Shown: in pieces, positions 1 through 5,961 of the stretch
How positions within the stretch are numbered: position 1 is the stretch's first letter
How the letters are laid out: every line of letters begins with the position of its first letter
Assembly (NCBI GenBank): GCA_025351555.1
Contig: JANXVS010000134.1
Coordinates: forward strand, 1-5,961
Direction of reading: 5' to 3'
Source: Pseudomonadota bacterium
GTDB lineage: Bacteria > Pseudomonadota > Gammaproteobacteria > Xanthomonadales > Rhodanobacteraceae
DNA: 5,961 nt
The notes under the pieces: generated by a model
Told to the model about the DNA's origin: nothing
Seen by the model: the letters and a program-made list of their open reading frames with translations, nothing else
The model's database searches: none
Translations under genes and position numbers: made by a program

Positions 1-402
1 GAACACGTCGATGTCGCCGTGCGCACCGGGATGCAGATACAAATAGGACTTGCCCCATGGATCCTTCGGTGACTTGTCCAGGTAGCCGTGCCAGTTCGGC
101 GCTTCCGGCACGCCACTGGGCTTGTGCACCAGTGCATCCAGCCCTTGTTCGGTGCCGGGATAAGTATAATTATCCAGTTTATATGTATTGAGGGCAGTGA
201 CGATCGCCTGGATATCCTGCTTCGCGCGTACCTGTCGCGCCTCACCGGGATGCTCCATCACTCGCGGCACCACGATCGCAGCGAGAATGCCGAGGATCAC
301 CACGACGACGAGGATTTCGATCAATGTGAACCCGCGTGCCACGCGCGGGTTACCGACCAGAGTGAAGCCGCGCGCAGCAGCTGGAGAGTACGCGATCCGC
401 AT
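1..402 (-). CDS. gspG: Type II secretion major pseudopilin GspG (partial, 3' end outside window)
   Basis: The frame runs from ATG at 402-400 to the window edge and gives 134 residues without a stop. GspG is the main subunit of the periplasmic pseudopilus that drives substrates through the type II secretion outer-membrane channel. The sequence shows a leader ending in Arg-Gly (G24), then FTLIE with the conserved Glu at mature position 5 (E29), then a hydrophobic helix to about residue 45 ending in VVPRV. The core then follows the GspG pattern: [30 protein letters not shown], a PKDPWG segment (112-117) and [11 protein letters not shown] at the edge. The calcium-binding C-terminus is outside the window. 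An AAGGTGG ribosome site lies four bases before the ATG. Oddity: the leader is long (24 residues) and holds a second RGFTLV motif at 11-16. An internal GTG at residue 21 would give a four-residue leader, but it lacks a good ribosome site. The family call is confident; membership in a full gsp operon cannot be seen. Confidence 0.93.
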   Translation of the reverse strand, partial: MRIAYSPAAARGFTLVGNPRVARGFTLIEILVVVVILGILAAIVVPRVMEHPGEARQVRAKQDIQAIVTALNTYKLDNYTYPGTEQGLDALVHKPSGVPEAPNWHGYLDKSPKDPWGKSYLYLHPGAHGDIDVF

Positions 403-406
403 GATT

Positions 407-413
407 CCACCTT
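407..413 (-). promoter_or_regulatory. Ribosome binding site of gspG
   Basis: The minus strand reads AAGGTGG, one mismatch from the AAGGAGG consensus, four bases before the ATG at 402. It supports this start over the internal GTG at residue 21 (342-340). Confidence 0.6.
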
Positions 414-435
414 GTATTGCCGGTTGCCTGCGCTG

Positions 436-444
436 ATCATAGCA
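436..444 (-). promoter_or_regulatory. Candidate extended -10 promoter of gspG
   Basis: The minus strand reads TGCTATGAT: a TG one base before TATGAT, five of six matches to the sigma-70 -10 box. Transcription would begin near 428-430, giving a leader of about 27 bases that includes the ribosome site. I see no good -35 box at 16-18 bp spacing, which suits an extended -10 promoter. The element sits 5-13 bp from the bioA ATG on the opposite strand, so polymerase bound here would cover the bioA start. The match is by eye only. Confidence 0.45.
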
Positions 445-448
445 AAGC

Positions 449-1834
449 ATGAGCATCGAACCCGCCGCTGACCTCAACACCGCCTGGAGTGCGCGCGACC
501 TTGCCGCGATCTGGCATCCGTGCACGCAGATGCGCGACCACGCCGGTAGCGTGCCGATGATTCCCATCGCGCGTGGCGATGGCGCCTGGCTGATAGATCA
601 GAACGGCAAACGCTATCTGGATGCGATCAGTTCGTGGTGGACCAATCTGTTCGGTCACGCCAATCCGCGCATCGCGGCAGCGATCAAGGATCAGCTGGAT
701 CGGCTGGAGCACGTGATCTTTGCCGGCTTCAGCCACGAGCCGGCGATCCGGCTGGCCGAGGAATTGTTGCGTATCGCCCCGCCGGGATTGGCGCGCGTGT
801 TCTATGCGGACAACGGTTCCAGCGCAGTCGAAGTCGCGCTGAAGATGAGCTTTCACTACTGGCGAAACCTGGGCCGGAGCGGCAAGACGCGCTTTGTCGC
901 CCTGACCGGGAGTTATCACGGCGAAACGCTCGGTGCGCTGTCGGTGACGGATGTTCCGTTGTACCGCGCCACTTATGCGCCACTGCTGAATCAACCTATC
1001 TTCGTCGATTCGCCGGATTGCTACATGCGCGAACCCGGTGAATCCTGGCGCGAGCATTCGCTGCGAAAGCTCGCAGACATGCGTGCGGCGCTTGAAACAC
1101 ACAGCGAGGAAATCTGTGCCGTCATCGTCGAGCCGCTGGTGCAGTGCGCCGGCGGCATGCGCATGTACCATCCGGCATATCTGACTGGGCTGCGCCGGCT
1201 CTGCGATGAATTCGGCGTGCACCTGATTGTCGATGAAATCGCCGTCGGGTTCGGTCGCACCGGTACGCTGTTCGCGTGCGAGCAGGCCTGCTCTGATCAG
1301 CAACGATTCACGCCGGACTTCCTGTGCCTGTCGAAGGGATTGACTGGCGGCTTCCTGCCGCTGTCGGCGGTGCTCACGACCGCAAGTATCTATGAAGCAT
1401 TTTACGCAGAATATACAAGTAGAAAGGCGTTCTTGCATTCGCACAGCTATACCGGAAATCCACTCGCCTGCCGTGCGGCGCTGGAGACGCTGGCGATCTT
1501 CCGCGACGAGCCGGTGCTGGAACGCACCCGCGCGCTGGCGGCGCATCTGGCAACCCGGCTTGTCGCGGTCGCCGATCATGCACATGTCGCCGAAGTGCGC
1601 CAGACCGGAATGATTGCGGCGATCGAACTGGTGCGCGACAAGTCCACGCGCGCCCCGTTTTCCGCGGCCGAACGCCGCGGCTTGCGCGTCTATCTGCATG
1701 GTCTGGAGCGTGGCGTGCTGCTGCGCCCGCTTGGCGATGTGGTCTACTTCATGCCGCCGTACGTGATTACAACGGACGAGATCGATTTGATGGTCGACGT
1801 CGCCATCGCCGGTATCGAACGCGCGGTCGCGTGA
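449..1834 (+). CDS. bioA: Adenosylmethionine-8-amino-7-oxononanoate aminotransferase (DAPA synthase)
   Basis: BioA is a cytosolic PLP enzyme of biotin synthesis. It moves an amino group from S-adenosylmethionine to 7-keto-8-aminopelargonic acid to make 7,8-diaminopelargonic acid. The 461 residues are somewhat longer than E. coli BioA (about 430) and read as a class III aminotransferase throughout: IWHPCTQM at 21-28, SSWW at 61-64, [18 protein letters not shown] at 121-138 (the phosphate-binding and helix region), SYHGET at 155-160, [15 protein letters not shown] at 228-242, [12 protein letters not shown] at 261-272 (D262 should contact the PLP ring nitrogen), [10 protein letters not shown] at 292-301 (K296 is the expected Schiff-base lysine) and a C-terminal [15 protein letters not shown]. 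An in-frame TAG at 440-442 makes ATG 449 the only start that keeps the conserved N-terminus. There is no clear Shine-Dalgarno before it, so translation may be weak or the message nearly leaderless. Cys25 stands where E. coli has Tyr17. The gene is divergent from gspG and 16 bp upstream of rsmE. Confidence 0.96.
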   Translation: MSIEPAADLNTAWSARDLAAIWHPCTQMRDHAGSVPMIPIARGDGAWLIDQNGKRYLDAISSWWTNLFGHANPRIAAAIKDQLDRLEHVIFAGFSHEPAIRLAEELLRIAPPGLARVFYADNGSSAVEVALKMSFHYWRNLGRSGKTRFVALTGSYHGETLGALSVTDVPLYRATYAPLLNQPIFVDSPDCYMREPGESWREHSLRKLADMRAALETHSEEICAVIVEPLVQCAGGMRMYHPAYLTGLRRLCDEFGVHLIVDEIAVGFGRTGTLFACEQACSDQQRFTPDFLCLSKGLTGGFLPLSAVLTTASIYEAFYAEYTSRKAFLHSHSYTGNPLACRAALETLAIFRDEPVLERTRALAAHLATRLVAVADHAHVAEVRQTGMIAAIELVRDKSTRAPFSAAERRGLRVYLHGLERGVLLRPLGDVVYFMPPYVITTDEIDLMVDVAIAGIERAVA

Positions 1835-1850
1835 TTTTTGGAAGAGTCTT

Positions 1851-2585
1851 ATGCGCATCCCCCGTATTTTTACCGATCAACCACTGCCGGTCGGCCAGGA
1901 AGTGCTTCTGCCCGAGCAGGCCGGCGAGCATGTGGCGCGCGTGTTGCGGCTGGAACACGGCCACCCTCTGATCCTGTTCAATGGCGACGGCCGCGAATAT
2001 GACGCGCGGCTGACGACGCTGGCCAAGCGTGCGGTCAGCTCGGAAATCATCGCCGTGCGCGAAGTCGATCGCGAGGCGCCGCTGCGCCTGACACTGGCCC
2101 AAGGCATCGCGCGCGGCGAGAAGATGGACTGGATCCTGCAAAAAGCGACAGAACTGGGCGTTTCCCGAATCGTGCCGCTGGTGACGGAACGTACCGAGGT
2201 CAAGCTCGACGAGGACCGTGCCGAACGCCGCCTGGCACACTGGCACAGCGTTATCGCCGGCGCCTGCGAACAGTGTGGGCGTACGCGGCTGCCCGTGCTG
2301 GAACCGCCGCAGCGGCTGGATCGCTGGTTGGGTTCACTGGGCGAGGATGCTGCAATCCGGCTTGCGCTGCTGCCCGAAGGCGATACGCATTTGCAGCAAT
2401 TGCCACAAATGGACAATGGCGCCTTGCTGGTGGTCGGCCCGGAAGGCGGCTTTTCCGAACACGATATCGTGCTGCTGGCTCAGGGCCGGTTCCGCGGCCT
2501 GCGTCTGGGTCCGCGCATCCTGCGCACGGAGACGGCAGGAGTCGCGGCGCTGGCGGCATTGCAAGCGTTATACGGCGATTTATAG
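1851..2585 (+). CDS. rsmE: 16S rRNA (uracil(1498)-N(3))-methyltransferase RsmE
   Basis: RsmE methylates N3 of U1498 in helix 44 of 16S rRNA, in the assembled 30S subunit, using S-adenosylmethionine. The 244-residue length is normal for the family. An N-terminal PUA-like RNA-binding part covers about residues 1-72, starting MRIPRIF and including the HVARVLRL segment at 27-34. A SPOUT-class knotted methyltransferase domain follows: EKMDWILQKATELGV at 90-104, RTEVKL at 114-119, EQCGR at 140-144, GPEGGFS at 196-202 and LRLGPRILRTETA at 217-229. The last two form the cofactor-binding trefoil knot. The start is ATG with GGAAGAG four bases upstream, within the 16-bp gap after the bioA stop. This indicates co-transcription with bioA, and both enzymes use S-adenosylmethionine, though that shared cofactor is probably coincidental. 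It converges with chpC. I am sure of the family. Confidence 0.96.
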   Translation: MRIPRIFTDQPLPVGQEVLLPEQAGEHVARVLRLEHGHPLILFNGDGREYDARLTTLAKRAVSSEIIAVREVDREAPLRLTLAQGIARGEKMDWILQKATELGVSRIVPLVTERTEVKLDEDRAERRLAHWHSVIAGACEQCGRTRLPVLEPPQRLDRWLGSLGEDAAIRLALLPEGDTHLQQLPQMDNGALLVVGPEGGFSEHDIVLLAQGRFRGLRLGPRILRTETAGVAALAALQALYGDL

Positions 2586-2632
2586 GCAGCGTTTTCCGCA
2601 ACCAGCGAGCGAAATCTGGTTACGCCGCTGCC
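2585..2632. terminator. Nested inverted repeats between convergent rsmE and chpC; possible bidirectional terminator
   Basis: Two stems are nested. The outer is GGCAGCG (2585-2591) with CGCTGCC (2626-2632), 7 bp. The inner is AACCAG (2600-2605) with CTGGTT (2616-2621), 6 bp, around a 10-base loop, and can extend by two more pairs (2597-2598 with 2623-2624) past one mismatch. The element fills the 34-bp gap and takes in the rsmE stop and the last chpC codons. No T-run follows the stem on either strand, so it is not a classical intrinsic terminator. It could fold without stopping transcription. Confidence 0.35.
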
Positions 2633-3090
2633 ATCGCCTGCGCGATCAGATTTTCAATTTCGCCGAGATTGGGAATCATCGCTTGATCGTCACGCACCAG
2701 CACATGGCCGTGCACGCCCGGCGGGTGCGCGCTTTCATCGCCGGTCGGGATCAACAGATCCGGCGTCACCGTCGTCAACCGCGGGAAACCCTGCGCGAGC
2801 AGCGCCATGAACGGCATCTTGGCATTGCCGCCGAGCGCCTTGAGCACGGCGACCTTGGCGTTGCTGTAGCTTTCCTGCTTCGCGCTGCCGGACAGCATTG
2901 CGAACGAGAACAGCGGCAAGCGCCAGCCACGCCAGGACAAGCGGCCGAGGAGCCACTCCGGCGCATTGGCGATTTTCTCCGGCACCGAATAGGTGATGAC
3001 CTCGGCAACGGTGGCGTTGGGCAGCAAGACGCGCCCTCCCGTCACCGGGATCATGAGCCCGCGGATTTCACGTGTATTGGATTCGGCCAC
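2620..3090 (-). CDS. chpC: CheW-like adaptor protein, ChpC type
   Basis: The 156-residue protein is a single CheW-like domain, predicted to be a cytoplasmic adaptor between chemoreceptor and the ChpA kinase. Visible family features are the first strand and turn GRVLLPNATVAEVI (19-32), which parallels the YALP-x-REV region of CheW, the segment PEWLLGRLSWRGWRLPLFSF (44-63), matching the CheW pattern WLLG-x-W-RG-x-x-P-x-x, and a C-terminal MIPNLGEIENLI (138-149), like the IPxLDxLE end of related adaptors. No transmembrane segment or signal peptide is visible. The start is GTG at 3090-3088, supported by GAGGA six bases upstream; this site overlaps the chpB stop, and the gap is only 9 bp, so translation is likely coupled to chpB. 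The name rests on chpA-chpB-chpC order as in P. aeruginosa. In that species ChpC is an accessory CheW next to PilI and is not essential for twitching. The domain call is firm; the symbol less so. Confidence 0.85.
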   Translation of the reverse strand: MAESNTREIRGLMIPVTGGRVLLPNATVAEVITYSVPEKIANAPEWLLGRLSWRGWRLPLFSFAMLSGSAKQESYSNAKVAVLKALGGNAKMPFMALLAQGFPRLTTVTPDLLIPTGDESAHPPGVHGHVLVRDDQAMIPNLGEIENLIAQAMAAA

Positions 3091-3096
3091 TATCGT

Positions 3097-3101
3097 TCCT
3101 C
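3097..3101 (-). promoter_or_regulatory. Ribosome binding site of chpC, overlapping the chpB stop
   Basis: The minus strand reads TGAGGA, where TGA (3102-3100) is the chpB stop and GAGGA (3101-3097) is the ribosome site, six bases before GTG 3090. It fixes the GTG start and suggests translational coupling. Confidence 0.65.
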
Positions 3102-5094
3102 AACTTTTGCCGTAATCGGCAATCATCTTTTGCGCCAGTTGCTTTGGCGAGCCGATGAAACTCACCACACCCGCCTCGCGCGCGCCGTCGACCATCGAGC
3201 TGACCACGCACGTATCCGGATCCTGCACCCAGATGACGCCGCCTTTGGATTTCATATACTGACTGCCTTCGATCGCGTCGTGCGCCATGCCAGAAAAGAT
3301 GATCGCACCGGCCTTGGCGGCGAATTGATCGGCCATGTCGCGCAGCACCAGATCGATCGATGGGCTGTACGGCATTTTTTCCGGCAGCTGCGCCAGGGTA
3401 ACGACACCTTCTGCATCAACCTGCAGCCGGTGCGTGGTCGGCACTACCAGAATTTCGCCGTGGCCGACGCGTTCGCCGTGACTCGGATTACGTACGGTGA
3501 GCGCGACCGCCTTGGCCAGTTGCGCCGACATCAGTTCGAGAAATTCCTCGCTCATGTGCTGGGCCAAGACGAATAGCACGGGAAAGCCTGCCGGCAGTGT
3601 ATAGAGGAAATCGCGTACCGCTTCCGGACCACCGATCGAGGCACCCAGCACGAACACGCGATCGATCCCGGTTCCGGTGCCGAGCTTGAGTTTCTTTGGC
3701 TGTGCGCGAACGCCATCGAGCCACGCTTCGGCTGTCTGGTTTGGATTTTGATACGTCTGTGGGGCCACCGCCTCTTCCATCGGCATCAGTTCCAGCGAAA
3801 GACCGTCCACCGGAATCACCGGTGCTGCGCTCGAGGGGTCAACCTGCGGAGCCAGATAGTCGGCCGCCGCAACTTTCTCGATCCCGAATTTCGCCGGCCC
3901 CGTGGGAACTGGACCGGCGGCTGGGTCATCATTGAACGGCTCGAGATTCCATTCCGGCGGCAGCAAGGGTCCAGCATTTTCCGCGGGAGCAGGCGCCCGC
4001 TGGCCGGGCTTGAACGTGCCATCGATCGCTTCCGGAATAGTTGCGGCCGCGGCATCCAGATGGTCGAAAATCGCCGGGAACTCGTCATGCGTATCGGCCA
4101 GCTCATCCACCACGGCAATCCGGGCAGCAGGCGGCTGTTCGGCGACGCCAAGATCGTAGGGAATGTCGATCGATTCGATATCGATCGCGCCGATATTTTG
4201 CGCGCTATTGTCACCATCGCTCGCGCCAATCGGCGCATAGGCCAGATCGAAATCTGACGGCAGGCTGATATCGGATTCGGTCGCGGTCGCGGTCGGTTGC
4301 GCAGCATCGGCCGCCGCGAACAACGCATCCAGTTCTGCGGCGAAATCGCTGGTGGCGCCGGCCACCACGACGGTTTTCGCCGGCGCCGATGCAGGCGCTG
4401 TGGGTTCGCCCAGGTCAGCGAATTCACCCAGATCAGCGAATTCGCCCAAGGCGGCGATATCCAGCGCGGCGGCATCCAGTTCAGCCGGCTGCAGTTCATT
4501 AAGGACGAATTCCGGCAACGGCATTTCAACTGTCGGCGTTTCGGATGCTGCCGCCAGCAGGGTCGATGTGGTTGCCGCGACTTCGTGCGCGGGCATGACC
4601 AGATCGGGTTTGATAACATCGGGCGCAACCAAATCCGACGCAAATTCGGCGGCGTGCTCGCCGGGCTTGTCCGCGACCGGCACAAACGATGCTGAGGTTT
4701 GCACCGGTGTCGGCACCGCCTCGGCCCCGGCTGGACGCGGTGACTCGGCCCGGTCGGGCTGCTTGAGAATTTTCGCCGCAAGATTGCGTGCCCAGCGCGC
4801 GTGATCCCAACCGGAAAGATTCGCCGAAACCTGCGCCTCGTTGAAGACGACTTCGTAGTCGCCTTCATCGAGCAGGTCATAGACATGATCGATATGCGCG
4901 TCGTTGTCGGAATCCAGATTGACAATCACTACGCGCGCGCCGGAGCCTTCGAGCTTGTCACGGTCGATATCGGCCGTGAGCGCTTCGTAGACGATGGCCG
5001 CGCCCAGTTCCTTGAGCGCATCGCGCAGATGCCCGCCAAACTGGTTGGTCTGGTACAGCAGCGCAACGCCAACGGGTGATCCGGTTTCAGGCAC
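3100..5094 (-). CDS. chpB: ChpB-type protein-glutamate methylesterase with degenerate receiver and very long linker
   Basis: This is a CheB-family enzyme expected to hydrolyse glutamate methyl esters on the pilus chemoreceptor (PilJ type), resetting adaptation in the Pil-Chp pathway. It has three parts. Residues 1-112 are receiver-like (ALLYQTN, VVIVNLDSD, then SGWDHARWARNLAAKIL), but Asn59 stands at the expected phospho-Asp position and the N-terminal acidic pair is absent. Residues about 113-470 are an Ala/Pro/Asp/Glu-rich linker, probably disordered, with a six-residue repeat at 213-230. Residues about 478-664 are the methylesterase domain: GASIGG (Ser486), AQHM (His513) and FSGMAHDAIEG (Asp606) supply the Ser-His-Asp triad. 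At 664 residues it is nearly twice the usual CheB or P. aeruginosa ChpB length (about 350). The start is GTG at 5094, overlapping the chpA stop by 8 bases, with TTGAGG seven bases upstream. The function is known for the family; activation without phosphorylation is my inference. Confidence 0.9.
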   Translation of the reverse strand: MPETGSPVGVALLYQTNQFGGHLRDALKELGAAIVYEALTADIDRDKLEGSGARVVIVNLDSDNDAHIDHVYDLLDEGDYEVVFNEAQVSANLSGWDHARWARNLAAKILKQPDRAESPRPAGAEAVPTPVQTSASFVPVADKPGEHAAEFASDLVAPDVIKPDLVMPAHEVAATTSTLLAAASETPTVEMPLPEFVLNELQPAELDAAALDIAALGEFADLGEFADLGEPTAPASAPAKTVVVAGATSDFAAELDALFAAADAAQPTATATESDISLPSDFDLAYAPIGASDGDNSAQNIGAIDIESIDIPYDLGVAEQPPAARIAVVDELADTHDEFPAIFDHLDAAAATIPEAIDGTFKPGQRAPAPAENAGPLLPPEWNLEPFNDDPAAGPVPTGPAKFGIEKVAAADYLAPQVDPSSAAPVIPVDGLSLELMPMEEAVAPQTYQNPNQTAEAWLDGVRAQPKKLKLGTGTGIDRVFVLGASIGGPEAVRDFLYTLPAGFPVLFVLAQHMSEEFLELMSAQLAKAVALTVRNPSHGERVGHGEILVVPTTHRLQVDAEGVVTLAQLPEKMPYSPSIDLVLRDMADQFAAKAGAIIFSGMAHDAIEGSQYMKSKGGVIWVQDPDTCVVSSMVDGAREAGVVSFIGSPKQLAQKMIADYGKS
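4405..4458 (-). repeat. 18-bp in-frame tandem repeat in the chpB linker (three units)
   Basis: The three units are 4405-4422, 4423-4440 and 4441-4458. The first two differ at 2 of 18 bases; the third has diverged further. On the minus strand they encode IAALGE, FADLGE, FADLGE (ChpB residues 213-230). The pattern suggests recent slippage or unit duplication in a disordered region, with the reading frame kept. Confidence 0.8.
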
Positions 5095-5961
5095 GACTCA
5101 ACCTCAAGGTTTCCTGGACATTGCGCAACAGATCGGCTTCCTGGTAGGGTTTGCCCAGATAGCGTTCGACGCCGATTTCCAGCGCGCGCTGGCGATGCTT
5201 TTCACCGGTGCGCGAGGTGATCATTATGATCGGTACGAGTTTGAGGCGCGGATCGTTCTTCATGTAGGTAGCCAACTCGTAGCCGTCCATGCGCGGCATC
5301 TCGACGTCGAGCAGGACGATATCCGGCACCTTGTCTTGCAGTTTCTCCACGGCATCCAGACCGTCCTTGGCAGTGACCACATCCATGTCGTTGCGCTCGA
5401 GCACACGCGTGGTGACCTTGCGCATGGTGATCGAATCGTCCACCACCATGATCAGCGGATGCGCGCGGCGTTCGAACACCGGCTGTGGCGGAGCGATCGT
5501 CGGGGCCACGGCTTCGCCAGCTTCCACGCGCTCGCGTAGTGCAGCAGCGCGGCGAACCAGCGGCGCCAGATCCAGAATCATCACGACGGAACCGTCGCCC
5601 ATGATGGTGGCGCCGAAGATGCCGGGCACCGAACTGATCTGCGGGCCGACCGACTTGACCACGATTTCGCGCGAGCCGATGACGCCATCGATACGCACGG
5701 CGGCGCGCTGGTCGCCGGTACGAGTCATGAGCAAGGGCAGCTGCGCTTCGTCGATGATGCGCGATGCCGGCATGTTCAACAGATGCGACAATTCGTAGAT
5801 CAGGTATTCGTCGCCGGCGTAGGTGTAGGCCGGATTGGGCTTGGCCAAGCGCCGTTCCAGATCGTCGCGCGCGATACGTACCACGCCCTGCACCGACGAC
5901 ATCGGCACCGCGTACGTCGCTTCGCCCAGTCGCACCAGAATGGCCTGGGTGACGGCCAGGG
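5087..5961 (-). CDS. chpA: C-terminal part of chemosensory histidine kinase ChpA (CheW-like domain and receiver; 5' end outside window)
   Basis: The frame is open through the right edge and gives 290 visible residues (first whole codon at 5959-5957), ending in TGA at 5089-5087. ChpA is the large CheA-like kinase of the Pil-Chp system, which passes phosphate to PilG- and PilH-type regulators controlling type IV pilus extension and retraction. Visible residues 1 to about 140 form the CheW-like (P5) regulatory domain (QAILVRLGEATYAVPMSSV, later RAAVRIDGVIGSREIVVKSV and GSVVMILDLAPLV). After an Ala/Glu/Pro linker comes a complete receiver at about 167-288: acidic pair D174-D175 (MVVDDS), phospho-acceptor D218 (IVLLDVEMPRMDGYE), T248 (MITSRT) and K270 (GKPYQ). 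All the receiver catalytic residues are kept, unlike ChpB. The kinase and phosphotransfer domains lie outside, so kinase identity rests on this domain pair and on following chpB-chpC. A plain CheA-CheY hybrid is the alternative. A GTG at 5935 is internal, not the start. Confidence 0.88.
   Translation of the reverse strand, partial: LAVTQAILVRLGEATYAVPMSSVQGVVRIARDDLERRLAKPNPAYTYAGDEYLIYELSHLLNMPASRIIDEAQLPLLMTRTGDQRAAVRIDGVIGSREIVVKSVGPQISSVPGIFGATIMGDGSVVMILDLAPLVRRAAALRERVEAGEAVAPTIAPPQPVFERRAHPLIMVVDDSITMRKVTTRVLERNDMDVVTAKDGLDAVEKLQDKVPDIVLLDVEMPRMDGYELATYMKNDPRLKLVPIIMITSRTGEKHRQRALEIGVERYLGKPYQEADLLRNVQETLRLSRA
5102..5107 (-). promoter_or_regulatory. Ribosome binding site of chpB inside the chpA 3' end
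   Basis: The minus strand reads TTGAGG seven bases before GTG 5094, within the last chpA codons. With the 8-base chpA-chpB overlap it supports the GTG start and coupled translation. Confidence 0.6.

Noticed and set aside
411..448. Possible BirA-type operator before bioA, suggested by TTGTAT at 412-417.
   Set aside because: No inverted partner half-site resembling GTTTACAA is present in the gap or the adjoining bases.
437..1858. A 473-residue open frame on the minus strand covering all of bioA.
   Set aside because: It mirrors bioA exactly, its Arg/His/Gln-rich translation resembles no family, and such shadows are common in high-G+C genes.
2218..3576. A 452-residue plus-strand open frame spanning the rsmE end, chpC and the chpB end.
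   Set aside because: It crosses three well-supported genes out of frame or antisense, and its composition is typical of an antisense shadow.
4167..4187. Palindrome with 8-bp CGATCGAT arms and a 5-base loop, a possible operator.
   Set aside because: It lies inside the chpB linker and arises from codons for the repeated Ile-Asp-Ile residues at about 304-311; no promoter is near.
3816..4925. A 369-residue minus-strand frame overlapping the chpB linker.
   Set aside because: Its Arg/Ser/Trp/Pro-rich translation is what a +1 or +2 reading of Ala/Asp-rich codons yields. The chpB frame continues intact through it to the catalytic domain.
5087..5935. A separate CheW-receiver (CheV-like) protein starting at GTG 5935.
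   Set aside because: The frame stays open upstream to the window edge with typical CheW-domain sequence (LAVTQAIL), so the GTG is internal to a larger protein.

Overview
The window is about 6 kb of gene-dense DNA with high G+C. It carries six protein genes, two of them cut by the window edges, and reads like a housekeeping and motility region of a gammaproteobacterium. The protein sequences and the run of bioA, rsmE and chpC-chpB-chpA suggest the Xanthomonadales (a Xanthomonas, Dyella or Rhodanobacter-like organism). That placement is inference from family resemblance and gene order, not from a search. I see no RNA genes, insertion sequences, CRISPR arrays or phage genes. No stretch above about 50 bases is without a gene.

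Layout: (1) Positions 1-402, minus strand, hold the N-terminal 134 residues of GspG, the major pseudopilin of a type II secretion system; its 3' end lies left of the window. (2) A 46-bp divergent gap separates it from bioA (449-1834, plus), the aminotransferase of biotin synthesis. (3) After 16 bp comes rsmE (1851-2585, plus), a 16S rRNA methyltransferase, probably co-transcribed with bioA. (4) A 34-bp convergent gap with nested inverted repeats separates rsmE from the minus-strand chemosensory genes. (5) Read on the minus strand, these are the 3' part of chpA (5961-5087), chpB (5094-3100) and chpC (3090-2620). The first pair overlaps by 8 bases and the second is 9 bases apart, as in an operon.

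The chp genes form the downstream end of a Pil-Chp type chemosensory cluster, which in Pseudomonas aeruginosa controls type IV pilus twitching and surface responses. ChpA is the histidine kinase; here its CheW-like domain and complete C-terminal receiver are visible. ChpB is the CheB-type methylesterase that would demethylate the PilJ-type receptor. ChpC is an accessory CheW-like adaptor. The most notable feature is the form of ChpB: a degenerate receiver domain, about 360 residues of Ala/Pro/acid-rich linker with a small tandem repeat, then a methylesterase domain with an intact catalytic triad.

I found no convincing new biological system. The items most worth a second look are the ChpB architecture, a duplicated prepilin-peptidase-like motif in the GspG leader, and an extended -10 promoter for gspG that lies against the bioA start codon.
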